This document shows, in pieces, positions 43,726 through 52,930 of a stretch of 64,000 bases of DNA (positions are counted from its first letter, which is position 1; the number at the start of each line of letters is the position of its first letter). This DNA is from an uncultured Odoribacter sp. (GTDB lineage Bacteria > Bacteroidota > Bacteroidia > Bacteroidales > Marinifilaceae), in NCBI GenBank assembly GCA_910589025.1, contig CAJURM010000005.1:1-64000 (forward strand). Reading direction: 5' to 3'. A program made the position numbers and the translations under genes. The notes under the pieces are model-generated. The model was not told the origin of the DNA. It ran no database searches and saw only the letters and a list, made by a program, of their open reading frames with translations.

Positions 43726-44790
43726 ATGATCAGGCTTTTAGATAAAATCGTATTCCTTTTCAGCGTCATAACGCTCTGCGGCTTACTCGGTGCCTACACA
43801 GCCCGGTATGTTAATCCTGATATTTTCGTTATCCCCTCCCTGCTCGGACTGGCTTATCCTTACCTGTTAGTTGCCAACATTTTGCTACTATTCTACTGGA
43901 CTGCCCGCTGGAAGAAAATGAGTATTGTCACCCTGCTCGTACTCTGTGCGGGGATTCCCTTTTTCACAAGCTATTACGGGACCCACCGCTCCGACGCGGC
44001 ATCTGTTTCTTCCGATATTTCCGTCTTATCCTATAATGTACGTTTTTTCGACAAATTCGGCTGGAGCAAAAATAAACAGACTTACAACAAATTATTGGAC
44101 TACCTGAACCGGTTTAAAGGAGATTTCAGTTGCTTGCAGGAGTTCCCCGCAAACAACACCTCCCTTCCTCCCCAGCAAATTATAAAAGGCCTTTCTACCT
44201 ATCCTTACCATTCTCTGCACAAAGATATGGCCATATTCTCCCGTCTGCCCATTCTCCATACCGGACGCATCACTTTTGACAAAAGCCATACCGGTTCTGC
44301 TCAATACTGTGACGTGTTGAAAGGGAAAGACACCCTCCGGATTTACAACATTCACCTCGAATCCTACCGCCTCGGACACAAAGAGCGGAAATTCGTCAAA
44401 GAAATCACAACCGGCGCGACACAGGATTTTTCCAAAGGCGTCAAAAACATCCTTAGCCGCATCGTCCGCGCCAACAAAGCCAGAGCCCGCCAGGCTCTTC
44501 TGATACGGGAACACATCGCCCAATCTCCCCACAAAGTAATCCTGTGCGGCGACTTCAACGACACCCCGCTTTCCTATACCTACAACACCATCTGTTCACA
44601 ACTCATGGACTGTTTTCTGCAAAAAGGCCACGGCCTGGGCAATACCTACATCGGTGAATTTCCCTCCTTCCGCATCGACTACATTTTTCACTCTCCCGAT
44701 TTCATCACCACGGACTACACCCGCCACAGCATCAATCTTTCGGACCATTATCCCATCAGTTGCAAGTTAAAAATTCGTCCATACTTTTGA
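43726..44790 (+). CDS. membrane-bound endonuclease/exonuclease/phosphatase-family protein
   Basis: 354 residues. Three N-terminal membrane helices (to ~residue 80) then an EEP domain: VLSYNVRFFDKF, FSCLQEF with the metal-binding Glu, NIHLES, CGDFNDTPLSY with the catalytic D-x-N, and LSDHYPISCKL with the terminal D-H. The enzyme hydrolyses phosphodiesters or phosphomonoesters, in this layout outside the inner membrane. It starts 9 nt after rhomboid 2 and closes the aspS run, just before the tRNA. Confidence 0.9.
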   Translation: MIRLLDKIVFLFSVITLCGLLGAYTARYVNPDIFVIPSLLGLAYPYLLVANILLLFYWTARWKKMSIVTLLVLCAGIPFFTSYYGTHRSDAASVSSDISVLSYNVRFFDKFGWSKNKQTYNKLLDYLNRFKGDFSCLQEFPANNTSLPPQQIIKGLSTYPYHSLHKDMAIFSRLPILHTGRITFDKSHTGSAQYCDVLKGKDTLRIYNIHLESYRLGHKERKFVKEITTGATQDFSKGVKNILSRIVRANKARARQALLIREHIAQSPHKVILCGDFNDTPLSYTYNTICSQLMDCFLQKGHGLGNTYIGEFPSFRIDYIFHSPDFITTDYTRHSINLSDHYPISCKLKIRPYF

Positions 44791-44816
44791 CAATTGACAA
44801 ATAAATCCTATTTTTG
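44785..44816 (+). promoter_or_regulatory. promoter of tRNA-Ala
   Basis: TTTTGA around 44785-44790 and TATTTTTG at 44809-44816 are spaced 19 nt apart, a near-consensus Bacteroidota -33/-7 pair. The tRNA begins 17 nt later. Confidence 0.65.
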
Positions 44817-44833
44817 CATAGCAAAAGCAACAA

Positions 44834-44907
<74 letters not shown>

Positions 44908-44982
44908 CAAACGGACAGCACAAAGGGTTGTCCGTTTTCTTTTTTTTCGCTAACTTAGCGTTCTCATCGAAAAAAGATAATC

Positions 44983-46056
44983 ATGGAGGGTGAACAACAA
45001 ATCCTGACCAAAAAAATCAGCCCCTATAAAATTATATATCCGATTTTCATCGGGTTGGCGGTTGTATCTTACATGCTATACAAAGAATTTGACATCCAGG
45101 CTTTTCAAAACATCACATTTACCTGGACTTCTGTCTTTTGGCTGTCAATAGCAATCCTGTGTATGGCCATCCGGGACATTGGATATGCCATCCGGGTCCG
45201 GATACTTTCCGGAGAACGGCTCAACTGGCGGCAGGCATTCCGTATCATTTTCCTTTGGGAGTTCACGTCCGCAGTCACCCCTTCCGCCATTGGAGGAACA
45301 AGTATTGCCATTCTGTTTGTCAACAAAGAAGGCATCAAAGTGGGGCGAAGTTCCGCCATTGTCATGGCAACCTCTTTTCTTGACGAACTCTACTTCATCC
45401 TGATGTTTCCGGTTATCCTGCTTTGTGTCAACCATAGTGCTCTTTGGAACATTCCCGGAAGCAGTGAAACCGTAGTTAAAAGCCTTTATTGGTTTGCTAT
45501 CGGCGGGTACTCGCTCAAATTAGCCTACCTCCTGGTGCTCAGCTATGGACTTTTCAGGAACCCCCGCGGACTGAAATACCTGCTCATGAAATGCTTTAAA
45601 TTCCGTATCCTGCGGAAATGGCGGCACAGCGCCAACGAGGCCGGCTACGACATCATCCGCAATTCACACGAACTCAAGCAAATGCCTTTCTCTTTCTGGC
45701 TTAAAACATTCGGTGCCACCTTTTTCTCCTGGACAGCGCGGTATTGGGTGGTCAATGCCATCCTCATGGCTTTCTGGGCAGGAAGATACGACTGGGCGCA
45801 GCATTTCCTGATTTTCGCCCGGCAATTGGTCATGTGGATTATGATGTTAGTCAGTCCGACTCCCGGCGGCAGCGGTTTTGCCGAATACGTATTTTCCAAA
45901 TACTTAGGCGAATTCCTTCCCGGCGCAGGAGTTGCCATTGCCATGGCTATCCTGTGGCGGTTAATCAGTTACTATCCCTACCTATTCATCGGTGCCTTTT
46001 TGGTTCCGAAATGGGTAAGCAGGCATTTCAGCCGGGAAAAATCTCAAACTAAATAG
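44983..46056 (+). CDS. LPG-synthase-TM/UPF0104-type integral membrane protein
   Basis: 357 residues with about eight membrane helices. Family marks of the lysylphosphatidylglycerol synthase transmembrane/flippase domain are FTSAVTPSAIGGTSIAILFVNKEG and the late VSPTPGGSGFAEYVFSKYLG segment. There is no cytoplasmic aminoacyl-transferase domain, so it is more likely a lipid or glycolipid translocase than an LPG synthase. It starts a run with the small membrane protein and mutL. Confidence 0.88.
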   Translation: MEGEQQILTKKISPYKIIYPIFIGLAVVSYMLYKEFDIQAFQNITFTWTSVFWLSIAILCMAIRDIGYAIRVRILSGERLNWRQAFRIIFLWEFTSAVTPSAIGGTSIAILFVNKEGIKVGRSSAIVMATSFLDELYFILMFPVILLCVNHSALWNIPGSSETVVKSLYWFAIGGYSLKLAYLLVLSYGLFRNPRGLKYLLMKCFKFRILRKWRHSANEAGYDIIRNSHELKQMPFSFWLKTFGATFFSWTARYWVVNAILMAFWAGRYDWAQHFLIFARQLVMWIMMLVSPTPGGSGFAEYVFSKYLGEFLPGAGVAIAMAILWRLISYYPYLFIGAFLVPKWVSRHFSREKSQTK

Positions 46057-46064
46057 AAAGCGAT

Positions 46065-46385
46065 ATGGGACGGATGTTCGAAAGAAAAGATACTCGTAAA
46101 TTTGAGTTAAAACCCCGTTACTGGGATCCGGAAAAAGAAGAAAGAGAAGAACGGGAAAAACGCGTCAAGGCGGAACTGGGCATAGAAGAAAACGACAAAG
46201 ACGTCTATGTTCCCCATATCGACGGGAAATTAAGAAACTTATATAATGAAAGAAAAGCCAACCGAAGAGGCTATAACGGGAAATATGCCGTACGCATGTT
46301 CCTTATTCTGATCGGTGTGTTTCTGATTGTACTTTATCTGCTGATGCGTCACTCAGAAGGTCTGTTCCGGTTCTTCGGCATGTAA
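46065..46385 (+). CDS. small membrane protein upstream of mutL
   Basis: 106 residues: a highly charged N-terminal region (FELKPRYWDPEKEEREEREK, about residues 9-28) and one membrane helix near the C-terminus (YAVRMFLILIGVFLIVLYLL). It starts 9 nt after the previous gene and is followed 24 nt later by mutL, so it is part of one operon. Seen in this position in Bacteroidales; no function known to me. Confidence 0.75.
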   Translation: MGRMFERKDTRKFELKPRYWDPEKEEREEREKRVKAELGIEENDKDVYVPHIDGKLRNLYNERKANRRGYNGKYAVRMFLILIGVFLIVLYLLMRHSEGLFRFFGM

Positions 46386-46408
46386 ACGTCTACTTTTAAC
46401 TATCGGTC

Positions 46409-48277
46409 ATGTCTGACATCATTCAACTATTACCCGATTCGGTAGCCAACCAGATTGCAGCAGGAGAAGTCGTACAACGCCCGGCCTCCGTTGTAAAGGA
46501 ACTTATGGAAAATGCCGTGGATGCCGGCGCCAAACACATACAGGTGGTACTGAAAAACGTAGGGAAAGCCCTCATACAGGTCATAGACGACGGCAAAGGG
46601 ATGTCGGCACTCGATGCCCGCATGGCGTTTGAAAGGCATGCCACATCCAAAATTTCTTCGGCACAGGACCTGTTCCACCTGCAAACCCTGGGATTCCGGG
46701 GAGAAGCTCTTCCCTCTATCGCCTCCGTGGCTGAGGTGGAATTAAAAACCCGGCAAGAAGAAAACGAGTTGGGTACCTTTCTGTTCATCACCGCTTCAGA
46801 AGTGAAACAACAGGAGGTTGTCAATACCCCGAAAGGCACCAATATCTGCGTTAAAAATCTCTTTTTCAACATCCCTGCCCGACGGAAATTCCTCAAATCC
46901 GACAATACGGAATTGCGCAATATCATCAACGAATTTTTGCGGGTAGCCTTAACCCACACGGATATAGCCTTTAGTCTCAGCAACAACGGCAATGAAATAT
47001 ACAATCTCCCGGTATCCGGAATCCGACAGCGGCTGGTAAACGTATTCGGGAAAAACATAAATACCAAACTCATTTCCATTGAATGTGTCACCGAACTGGT
47101 CACCATTAAAGGTTTTGTCTGTCACCCGCAACATGCCAAAAAGACTTACGGCGAACAATATTTTTTCGTCAACAACCGGTTCATGAAGCACCATTTTTTC
47201 CACAAAGCCATCCAGGAAGCCTACACCGGTTTAATCAGCGGGGACGCTATCCCGTCCTATTTCATCTATTTCACCGTCAACCCATCCCTTATTGACGTGA
47301 ATATCCACCCGACAAAAACGGAAATCAAATTCCAGAATGAAACAGACTTCTTTCAGATACTGATGGCAGGGGTAAAAGAGGCCTTGGGGAAATTTAACAT
47401 TACCCCTCCTTTGGATTTTGATACGGAAGGAGCTATCGAATACCATCCGGAACAAACAGTCCACCCGTCGCCTTATATTCCGAAAGTCAATTATAACCCT
47501 AACTACAATCCCTTCAATTACCGCTCCGCAGGTATCAGTATCGAAGAATCGGATTTCGAGAAAGGAAGTTCCTCAAACAGAAATACCTCCGTTTCTTTCA
47601 ATACTGAAAAAGTCCCGGCAAACTGGGAGACTCTGTTCAAAGGACTGGAAGAAGAAAAACAGGCGGAACAGGCCGTCTTGCCCGGATTGGAAGAAACGGC
47701 CCCAATTGCGGAACCGAAAGCCAGTTTCATACAGATGAAGGGACGCTATATCGTAACTCCCGTCCATTCCGGACTGATGTTTATCGACCAGAAAAGGGCA
47801 CACGAAAGAATACTTTTTGAGCAATACAGCCACACACTTTCCACCCAGAAAATAGCCGGACAAAAAAGTCTGTTTCCGGAGACCCTGGAATTGTCAGCGC
47901 CCGACTTCTCTCTCATTGAAGAAATCCGAGAAGACCTGGAATATCTTGGCTTTGAGCTCTGTAAATCCGGCGAAAACAGCTTTGCCATCCACGCAACACC
48001 TCCCGATTTATCCTATTCCCATGCCAAAGAGGTACTGATGCAGCTCATCGGATATTATAAGAATACAGAAGGAGACATTAAGAATAAAATGGCCGAAAGG
48101 GTAGCGCTGGCACTGGCTAAGGCAGCGGCAATCGCATACGACACCCCTTTAGATAGCAAAGAGATGAATGACCTGATGGACAATCTTTTCGCCTGCCAGC
48201 ACCATAATTATACAGCCGACGGGAAAACCATCATTCATATATTAAACTCCGACGAAGTCCATCCCTGGTTTAGATAA
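46409..48277 (+). CDS. mutL: DNA mismatch repair protein MutL
   Basis: 622 residues. GHKL ATPase motifs are KELMENAVDAGAK, DDGKGMSALDA and TLGFRGEALPSI, followed by the fold region NIHPTKTEIKF. After a variable linker (~350-440) the C-terminal dimerisation domain has IDQKRAHERILFEQ, which aligns with the endonuclease motif DQHA-x2-E-x4-E, but with KR where HA is usual; both glutamates are kept. Whether the nicking activity persists needs testing. It acts with MutS in post-replicative repair. Confidence 0.96.
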   Translation: MSDIIQLLPDSVANQIAAGEVVQRPASVVKELMENAVDAGAKHIQVVLKNVGKALIQVIDDGKGMSALDARMAFERHATSKISSAQDLFHLQTLGFRGEALPSIASVAEVELKTRQEENELGTFLFITASEVKQQEVVNTPKGTNICVKNLFFNIPARRKFLKSDNTELRNIINEFLRVALTHTDIAFSLSNNGNEIYNLPVSGIRQRLVNVFGKNINTKLISIECVTELVTIKGFVCHPQHAKKTYGEQYFFVNNRFMKHHFFHKAIQEAYTGLISGDAIPSYFIYFTVNPSLIDVNIHPTKTEIKFQNETDFFQILMAGVKEALGKFNITPPLDFDTEGAIEYHPEQTVHPSPYIPKVNYNPNYNPFNYRSAGISIEESDFEKGSSSNRNTSVSFNTEKVPANWETLFKGLEEEKQAEQAVLPGLEETAPIAEPKASFIQMKGRYIVTPVHSGLMFIDQKRAHERILFEQYSHTLSTQKIAGQKSLFPETLELSAPDFSLIEEIREDLEYLGFELCKSGENSFAIHATPPDLSYSHAKEVLMQLIGYYKNTEGDIKNKMAERVALALAKAAAIAYDTPLDSKEMNDLMDNLFACQHHNYTADGKTIIHILNSDEVHPWFR

Positions 48278-48298
48278 AAAACAACAAATCCGTTTACG

Positions 48299-49201
48299 AT
48301 GTCCGTTCAAGTAGAAAAAGTCAGCAAGTTTTACGGGAAACAGAAAGCCCTGAACGAAATCAGCTTCACTCTGAAACCGGGGGAAATATGCGGATTTCTC
48401 GGCCCCAACGGTGCAGGAAAATCTACTTTGATGAAAATCATTACAGGCTATCTCTCCGATTTTAGCGGGGAGGTTTTCATCCAGGATTTCAACATTAAAA
48501 ATTCTCCGTTGGAAGCGAAAAAAAGAATCGGATACCTGCCGGAACACAATCCGCTCTATCCGGATATGTACATCCGCGAATACCTTCTTTATGTCGCCCG
48601 TTTATACCAGACACCCAAGCCTGCAAACCGGACAGAGGAAATCATGGAACTCACGGGACTGCAACCTGAAAGGGGGAAAAAAATAGGCCAGTTGTCCAAA
48701 GGCTACCGACAACGGGTCGGACTGGCACAAGCCCTCATCCACGATCCCGACATCCTGATATTGGATGAACCCATGACGGGACTGGATCCCAACCAGCTGG
48801 AAGAAATACGGCATCTGATTACCTGCATCGGGAAAAACAAAACCGTCATGCTCTCCACGCACGTCATGCAGGAGGTGAAAGCCATCTGCGACCGCATACT
48901 CATTATCAACAAAGGGAATCTGGTAGCGGATAAATACAAAACGGAACTGCACAGCGGCGAAGAAGGCGGTTTGCTGATTGACATCCGCTTCGCCGCAGAT
49001 TCCGATACCCACTGGATAGCAGAGCTGGAAAACATCTCCGTGCAGCAAACCGAAACAAACGCTTTTCGGATAGAAACAACAGCCGGATACGATCCCCGCA
49101 TCCTGCTTTTCAATTTAGCAGCACAACATGATGCCCCTATCCTCGAACTCCGAACGGAAGAAAAAAATTTAGAAGAGATTTTCCGGGATTTTACGTCTTA
49201 A
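48299..49201 (+). CDS. gldA: ABC transporter ATP-binding protein, GldA-like
   Basis: 300 residues. Walker A GPNGAGKST, signature LSKGYRQRVGLAQAL, Walker B ILILDEPMTGLDPNQ and switch MLSTHVMQEV are intact. The C-terminal ~80 residues form a small extra domain. The similarity to GldA, the ATPase linked to gliding in Flavobacteria, is in length and in the QDFNIKNSPLEAKKRIGYLP part. No GldF/GldG permease genes are near, and gliding is absent in gut Bacteroidales, so an unknown export role is more likely. It starts 21 nt after mutL. Confidence 0.82.
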   Translation: MSVQVEKVSKFYGKQKALNEISFTLKPGEICGFLGPNGAGKSTLMKIITGYLSDFSGEVFIQDFNIKNSPLEAKKRIGYLPEHNPLYPDMYIREYLLYVARLYQTPKPANRTEEIMELTGLQPERGKKIGQLSKGYRQRVGLAQALIHDPDILILDEPMTGLDPNQLEEIRHLITCIGKNKTVMLSTHVMQEVKAICDRILIINKGNLVADKYKTELHSGEEGGLLIDIRFAADSDTHWIAELENISVQQTETNAFRIETTAGYDPRILLFNLAAQHDAPILELRTEEKNLEEIFRDFTS

Positions 49202-49212
49202 CCCATATAGCA

Positions 49213-50010
49213 TCATTGCTGTTCCACAGGCTGCTGAAAAGAGGTATCCGCATAGCCTATCCGAATCAAAAATTCACGAAAAGAATCACCCCCGGGAAGT
49301 TTTCTGGCAATACACATATCAGTCCATTCCGTCAGTAACTGACGATACGTCTCCTGCTTCGATGCCATTTCCTGCTCTTTGAAATACTCTTCCACATAAC
49401 TGCGATAAGATTCCGAGGGTAGAAAATCCGGTTTACCAGTCATTCCGGCATGGCGTTCCGGATAGCGTACTAACCTCTCCAAAACAGACAAACCGGCTTT
49501 CTTTTCCATCAACGCCGTAAACGATTCATTTTTTCCCAAAGAATCCAGCATACGTCTGTCCGCCTCCCGGCTTTCTTTGGTAAACGCCAGAAAAGCTTCT
49601 TCCTCCAACCCATACAAGGAATCAGTAAAAGAACGGAAATACTTGCCGTTCCAGATTTCATTCTTCAACGCACCCGCTCCGGTAAACTCCGCCCCGAAAT
49701 CATCCGGTAAGAGGCTCATATACACCTCAAAACCCCTATCAGGCTCGATGAGCAAAGGCAACCTGTAAACCCCGTGTCTCAGCTCCCCTTCCGAAAGACC
49801 AGGCAAGGCGGGCAAAACGAAAACAGCACTCCCTACTGAATCAAGGGTTATGGAAAATTCCCGGCCACCGATACACAAAGTCGTCGGAATGTCTTTCTTC
49901 GCCCCTGCAATACGAACATAAATCTCCGGATGCATCTCCGAACGGCAAGCCCCCAGCAACAGCCCGCACCAAATAAAAAAAACAATTCTCAGCATACGAA
50001 AAGTCCACAA
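49213..50010 (-). CDS. lipoprotein, unknown function
   Basis: 265 residues with a lipoprotein signal ending LLGAC; the start could be the first Met or MLRIVFF six residues on. The body is mixed alpha/beta; the first half (YVRIAGAKKDIPTTLCIGGR) resembles the beta-rich beginnings of Bacteroidota thioredoxin lipoproteins (DUF4369-like), but no CxxC or thioredoxin fold follows. The second half is charged and helical. The gene converges with the gldA-like gene and lies 15 nt after rpiB, so it is possibly co-transcribed with it. Confidence 0.65.
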   Translation of the reverse strand: MWTFRMLRIVFFIWCGLLLGACRSEMHPEIYVRIAGAKKDIPTTLCIGGREFSITLDSVGSAVFVLPALPGLSEGELRHGVYRLPLLIEPDRGFEVYMSLLPDDFGAEFTGAGALKNEIWNGKYFRSFTDSLYGLEEEAFLAFTKESREADRRMLDSLGKNESFTALMEKKAGLSVLERLVRYPERHAGMTGKPDFLPSESYRSYVEEYFKEQEMASKQETYRQLLTEWTDMCIARKLPGGDSFREFLIRIGYADTSFQQPVEQQ

Positions 50011-50025
50011 AAAAGGAACCTTTAT

Positions 50026-50460
50026 TCAACCTTTAAAGGGGATTTTCTCCACTCTTCTCTGATGGCGTCCCCCTTCAAACTCCGTACTCAGGAAACGGGC
50101 AACAATCTCCTCAGCTTCTTCATAAGCAATAAAACGAGCCGGAATGGCACACACGTTCGCATCATTATGCAAACGAGCCAACCAGGCAATTTCCACGTTC
50201 CAACACAAAGCACAACGGATACCCTGATGCTTGTTTGCGGTTATGGACACTCCGTTACCACTACCGCAAAGCACAATCCCTTTCTCAAATTCGCCGTTCT
50301 CCACCGCTACGGCCAAAGGATGCACCGTGTCGGGATAATCCATGCTTTCCGGAGAGTTGGTCCCGAAATCTTTTACTTCATTCCCCTTACTTCTCAGATA
50401 CTCAACCAGCTTTTCTTTATATTCAAAACCCGCATGATCACAAGCTATTGCAATTTTCAT
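50026..50460 (-). CDS. rpiB: ribose-5-phosphate isomerase B
   Basis: 144 residues. ACDHAGFEYKEKLVEYL at the N-terminus and the catalytic loop VLCGSGNGVSITANKHQGIR are diagnostic for RpiB/LacAB. HNDANVCAIPAR supplies the conserved N-x-A. It interconverts ribose-5-phosphate and ribulose-5-phosphate in the pentose phosphate pathway. Plus-strand CAAAGGTA at 50496-50503 gives TACCTTTG as its -7 element. Confidence 0.96.
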   Translation of the reverse strand: MKIAIACDHAGFEYKEKLVEYLRSKGNEVKDFGTNSPESMDYPDTVHPLAVAVENGEFEKGIVLCGSGNGVSITANKHQGIRCALCWNVEIAWLARLHNDANVCAIPARFIAYEEAEEIVARFLSTEFEGGRHQRRVEKIPFKG

Positions 50461-50495
50461 AATCTTTGATGTTACAGCATAAATAATTCACCTTA

Positions 50496-50503
50496 CAAAG
50501 GTA
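50496..50503 (-). promoter_or_regulatory. -7 promoter element of rpiB
   Basis: TACCTTTG on the minus strand, 36 nt before the start. The -33 region is AT-rich but has no clean TTTG. Confidence 0.5.
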
Positions 50504-50540
50504 AAGATTATCGGCTATGAAAGAAAAAAAGAGTTTAAAA

Positions 50541-50576
50541 AAACCGGAAGTGACAGGTTCCTGCACCTCCGGTTTT
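50541..50576 (-). terminator. terminator after rprY
   Basis: AAACCGGA (50541-50548) pairs with TCCGGTTT (50568-50575), and an inner CAGG/CCTG pairing extends the stem. On the minus strand the right-hand end is the T-rich run TTTTTTAAACTC, fitting termination of the rprX-rprY message. Confidence 0.7.
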
Positions 50577-50611
50577 ATATACACAAAAATCCGATTCTCT
50601 AAATAATAGGA

Positions 50612-51301
50612 TTAAAGTATTAATTTATACCCTTTTCCATGAACATTAATGATTTCAACCGAAGGATCTTTTTTCAGATGTTTACGCAATTTCGTAATAT
50701 ATACATCCATGCTTCTGGCATTGAAATAATTATCGTCAGCCCAAATATTCTTCAAAGCATAATTTCTTTCAAGCACTTTATTAACATTCATACACAACAA
50801 TTTCAGCAACTCCGATTCTTTGGTCGTCAGTTTCTGTTCTTCTTCTCCGTCAAACAGGGTCTGTTTCTTGGAATTAAATGTGAGCTTCCCAATTTTGAAA
50901 ACCTCCTGTTCGTCTTCCGGCTTCAGTCCCGTTGAACGACGCAGTACAGCCTCTATTCTCAGCAATAACTCTTCCATACTGAAAGGTTTGCTCATATAAT
51001 CATCCGCACCCAATTTGAATCCTTCCAGCACATCTTCTTTCATATTCTTAGCCGTCAAGAAGATAATCGGTATTTCGCTATTGATCTGCCGGACTTCCTT
51101 CGCCAGGGTAAAGCCGTCTTTCTTAGGCATCATCACGTCGAAAATACACAAATCGAACGGCTGATTTAAAAAAGCTTCATGAGCTACCTCTCCGTCTTCA
51201 CAAAGCACCGTATCAAACCCTTTGGCTCTCAAATATTCTTTCAAAAGCATTCCCAGGTTTGTATCGTCTTCGGCTAATAAAATTTTAATTTTCTCATCCA
51301 T
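50612..51301 (-). CDS. rprY: response regulator RprY-like (OmpR family)
   Basis: 229 residues. Receiver domain: LLAEDDTNLGMLL, phosphorylated Asp in LCIFDVMMPKKDG, conserved Thr in FLTAKN and Lys in YMSKPFSMEELL. The winged-helix output domain starts near 135 (FKIGKLTFNSKKQTLF) and ends VHGKGYKLIL. The closest described pair is RprXY of Bacteroides fragilis, a regulator linked to tetracycline-resistance element and envelope effects. It lies 42 nt after the kinase gene in one operon. Confidence 0.92.
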   Translation of the reverse strand: MDEKIKILLAEDDTNLGMLLKEYLRAKGFDTVLCEDGEVAHEAFLNQPFDLCIFDVMMPKKDGFTLAKEVRQINSEIPIIFLTAKNMKEDVLEGFKLGADDYMSKPFSMEELLLRIEAVLRRSTGLKPEDEQEVFKIGKLTFNSKKQTLFDGEEEQKLTTKESELLKLLCMNVNKVLERNYALKNIWADDNYFNARSMDVYITKLRKHLKKDPSVEIINVHGKGYKLIL

Positions 51302-51343
51302 AACTATATAGTTTTAAATAATTTCCTTGAAAAAGATACGATT

Positions 51344-52879
51344 TTAAAAAAATAAGGTTCTCTTTACTTTTTGTTTTTTTGACGTCAAGGGTAAAATAAT
51401 GTCAAAGCGGCTTCCCTTTTCCAATGCACTTTCTACCTCAATACGTCCCCCGTGTGCCTCTATAATCTTTTTTACATATGACAGCCCCAAACCAAACCCT
51501 TTCACATCATGCAGGTTGCCGGTAGACACCCGGTAAAAACGCTCGAAAATCAACTTCTGTTCTTTTGCTGCAATTCCTATGCCATTATCGATCACACTGA
51601 TAATAATTTCATCCCCTCTATTGCGGGTGTATACACTGATTTCCGGCACTTTGACGCAGTATTTAATCGCATTGTCCAGCAAATTGGAAAACACATTGGT
51701 GATATGTACCTCATCCGCTACGATGTCATCCCTTTCTGCATCCAGATGCCCGAACAACTGTCCCCCCTTGTCTTCCACCCGCAGACGGAATTTCGTCAAC
51801 AAGTTTTCAACAACGGCATTCAAATCCACATTCTTCAGTTTCAGCTTCATCCGGGTTTCAGTAAACAAAGCCGTCTGCAACACTTTCTCCACTTGAAAAG
51901 TCAGGCGCTTGCTTTCATCCCGGATGATTCCGGCTATGTGGTCTATCGTTTCCGGTGTCTGCTGCACAGCCCCGTCTTTCAACATCTGGGCAGCCAAAGA
52001 AATGGTCGCAATAGGCGTTTTAAATTCATGTGTCATGTTGTTTATAAAGTCATTCTTGATGGCAGACAACTTTTTCTGCCGGATAATGACCACCAAACAG
52101 AAAACAAAACAAAGCACCAGCAACAACGTAATAATCAAACTGGGTAACAATAACAATACGGACGACAACGCATCCTGCATATGATCCGGAAAAATCAGAT
52201 AAAGCGCCGCCTGGGCTTTCTTTTCTCCAAAAAACATTTTCCGTGTGTAGGCATAATCGGAATGCTTATTAAAAAAACCCTGGGACATCACAATAAAACG
52301 GTCTTTTTCCTTAACGGCAAATTCAAACTCCGCATTGATTCCGTTATTCCGCAGCTTCTCGGAAATGATATTCCGTAAATTCATTCCTTTTATACGGTCT
52401 TCCACCGTCCGCTCCGATTCAGAGAATTTCTTTGCCAGCACCAAATCGAAATCCGTTCCCAACTCTTCCTTGATTGTCTGCCGGAACTTCAACAGCGACG
52501 TCTGAAAACCGGAATTGGTTTTTTGTCCTAAAAACTCCCCGTTACTCGAAGCGCTCTCATCATAATCAATCAGATTCAAAATCTGATTCGGCACAATTTC
52601 CCCCTCATTCCCTATTTTCACTTTCTTGTACTTTCCCTTCACATCCACACCCTTCTCTTCACTCTGCTGTTTCTCCGCCTCTTCCCTTCTTAATTCATCC
52701 TGCTTATCTCTCTCTTCAATATAAACAATAACTCCCGTCAACGAACGATTTACAGTATAATCAAACTGAGCTTTCTTTAATTTAAAAGCCGTCTGAAAAT
52801 AACGCGCCTGTATGTAAATCAACCCCAATAAAGCCACACCCAACACTACTCCCAATATGATAATCTGCTTTTTTCTCAT
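51344..52879 (-). CDS. rprX: sensor histidine kinase RprX-like
   Basis: 511 residues. Two membrane helices (residues ~5-25 and ~235-265) frame a periplasmic sensor of ~210 residues with charged, coiled segments. The cytosolic part has the H box NNMTHEFKTPIATI, N box FSNLLDNAIKY, G1 VIDNGIGIAAKEQ, F box FERFYRV and G2 GFGLGLSYVKKI. It should phosphorylate the adjacent RprY-like regulator. Ligand is unknown. Confidence 0.92.
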   Translation of the reverse strand: MRKKQIIILGVVLGVALLGLIYIQARYFQTAFKLKKAQFDYTVNRSLTGVIVYIEERDKQDELRREEAEKQQSEEKGVDVKGKYKKVKIGNEGEIVPNQILNLIDYDESASSNGEFLGQKTNSGFQTSLLKFRQTIKEELGTDFDLVLAKKFSESERTVEDRIKGMNLRNIISEKLRNNGINAEFEFAVKEKDRFIVMSQGFFNKHSDYAYTRKMFFGEKKAQAALYLIFPDHMQDALSSVLLLLPSLIITLLLVLCFVFCLVVIIRQKKLSAIKNDFINNMTHEFKTPIATISLAAQMLKDGAVQQTPETIDHIAGIIRDESKRLTFQVEKVLQTALFTETRMKLKLKNVDLNAVVENLLTKFRLRVEDKGGQLFGHLDAERDDIVADEVHITNVFSNLLDNAIKYCVKVPEISVYTRNRGDEIIISVIDNGIGIAAKEQKLIFERFYRVSTGNLHDVKGFGLGLSYVKKIIEAHGGRIEVESALEKGSRFDIILPLTSKKQKVKRTLFF

Positions 52880-52930
52880 ACCCCACCAATATTATCCATT
52901 TTTAAATTCCTAAACCACACGCACGACACC

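Noticed and set aside
44983..46056. lysylphosphatidylglycerol synthase (MprF)
   Set aside because: Only the membrane domain is present; the cytosolic aminoacyl-transferase part is missing at this length.
48299..49201. complete gliding-motility transport locus
   Set aside because: Only the GldA-like ATPase is present; no gldF, gldG or other gld genes are near, so motility is not claimed.
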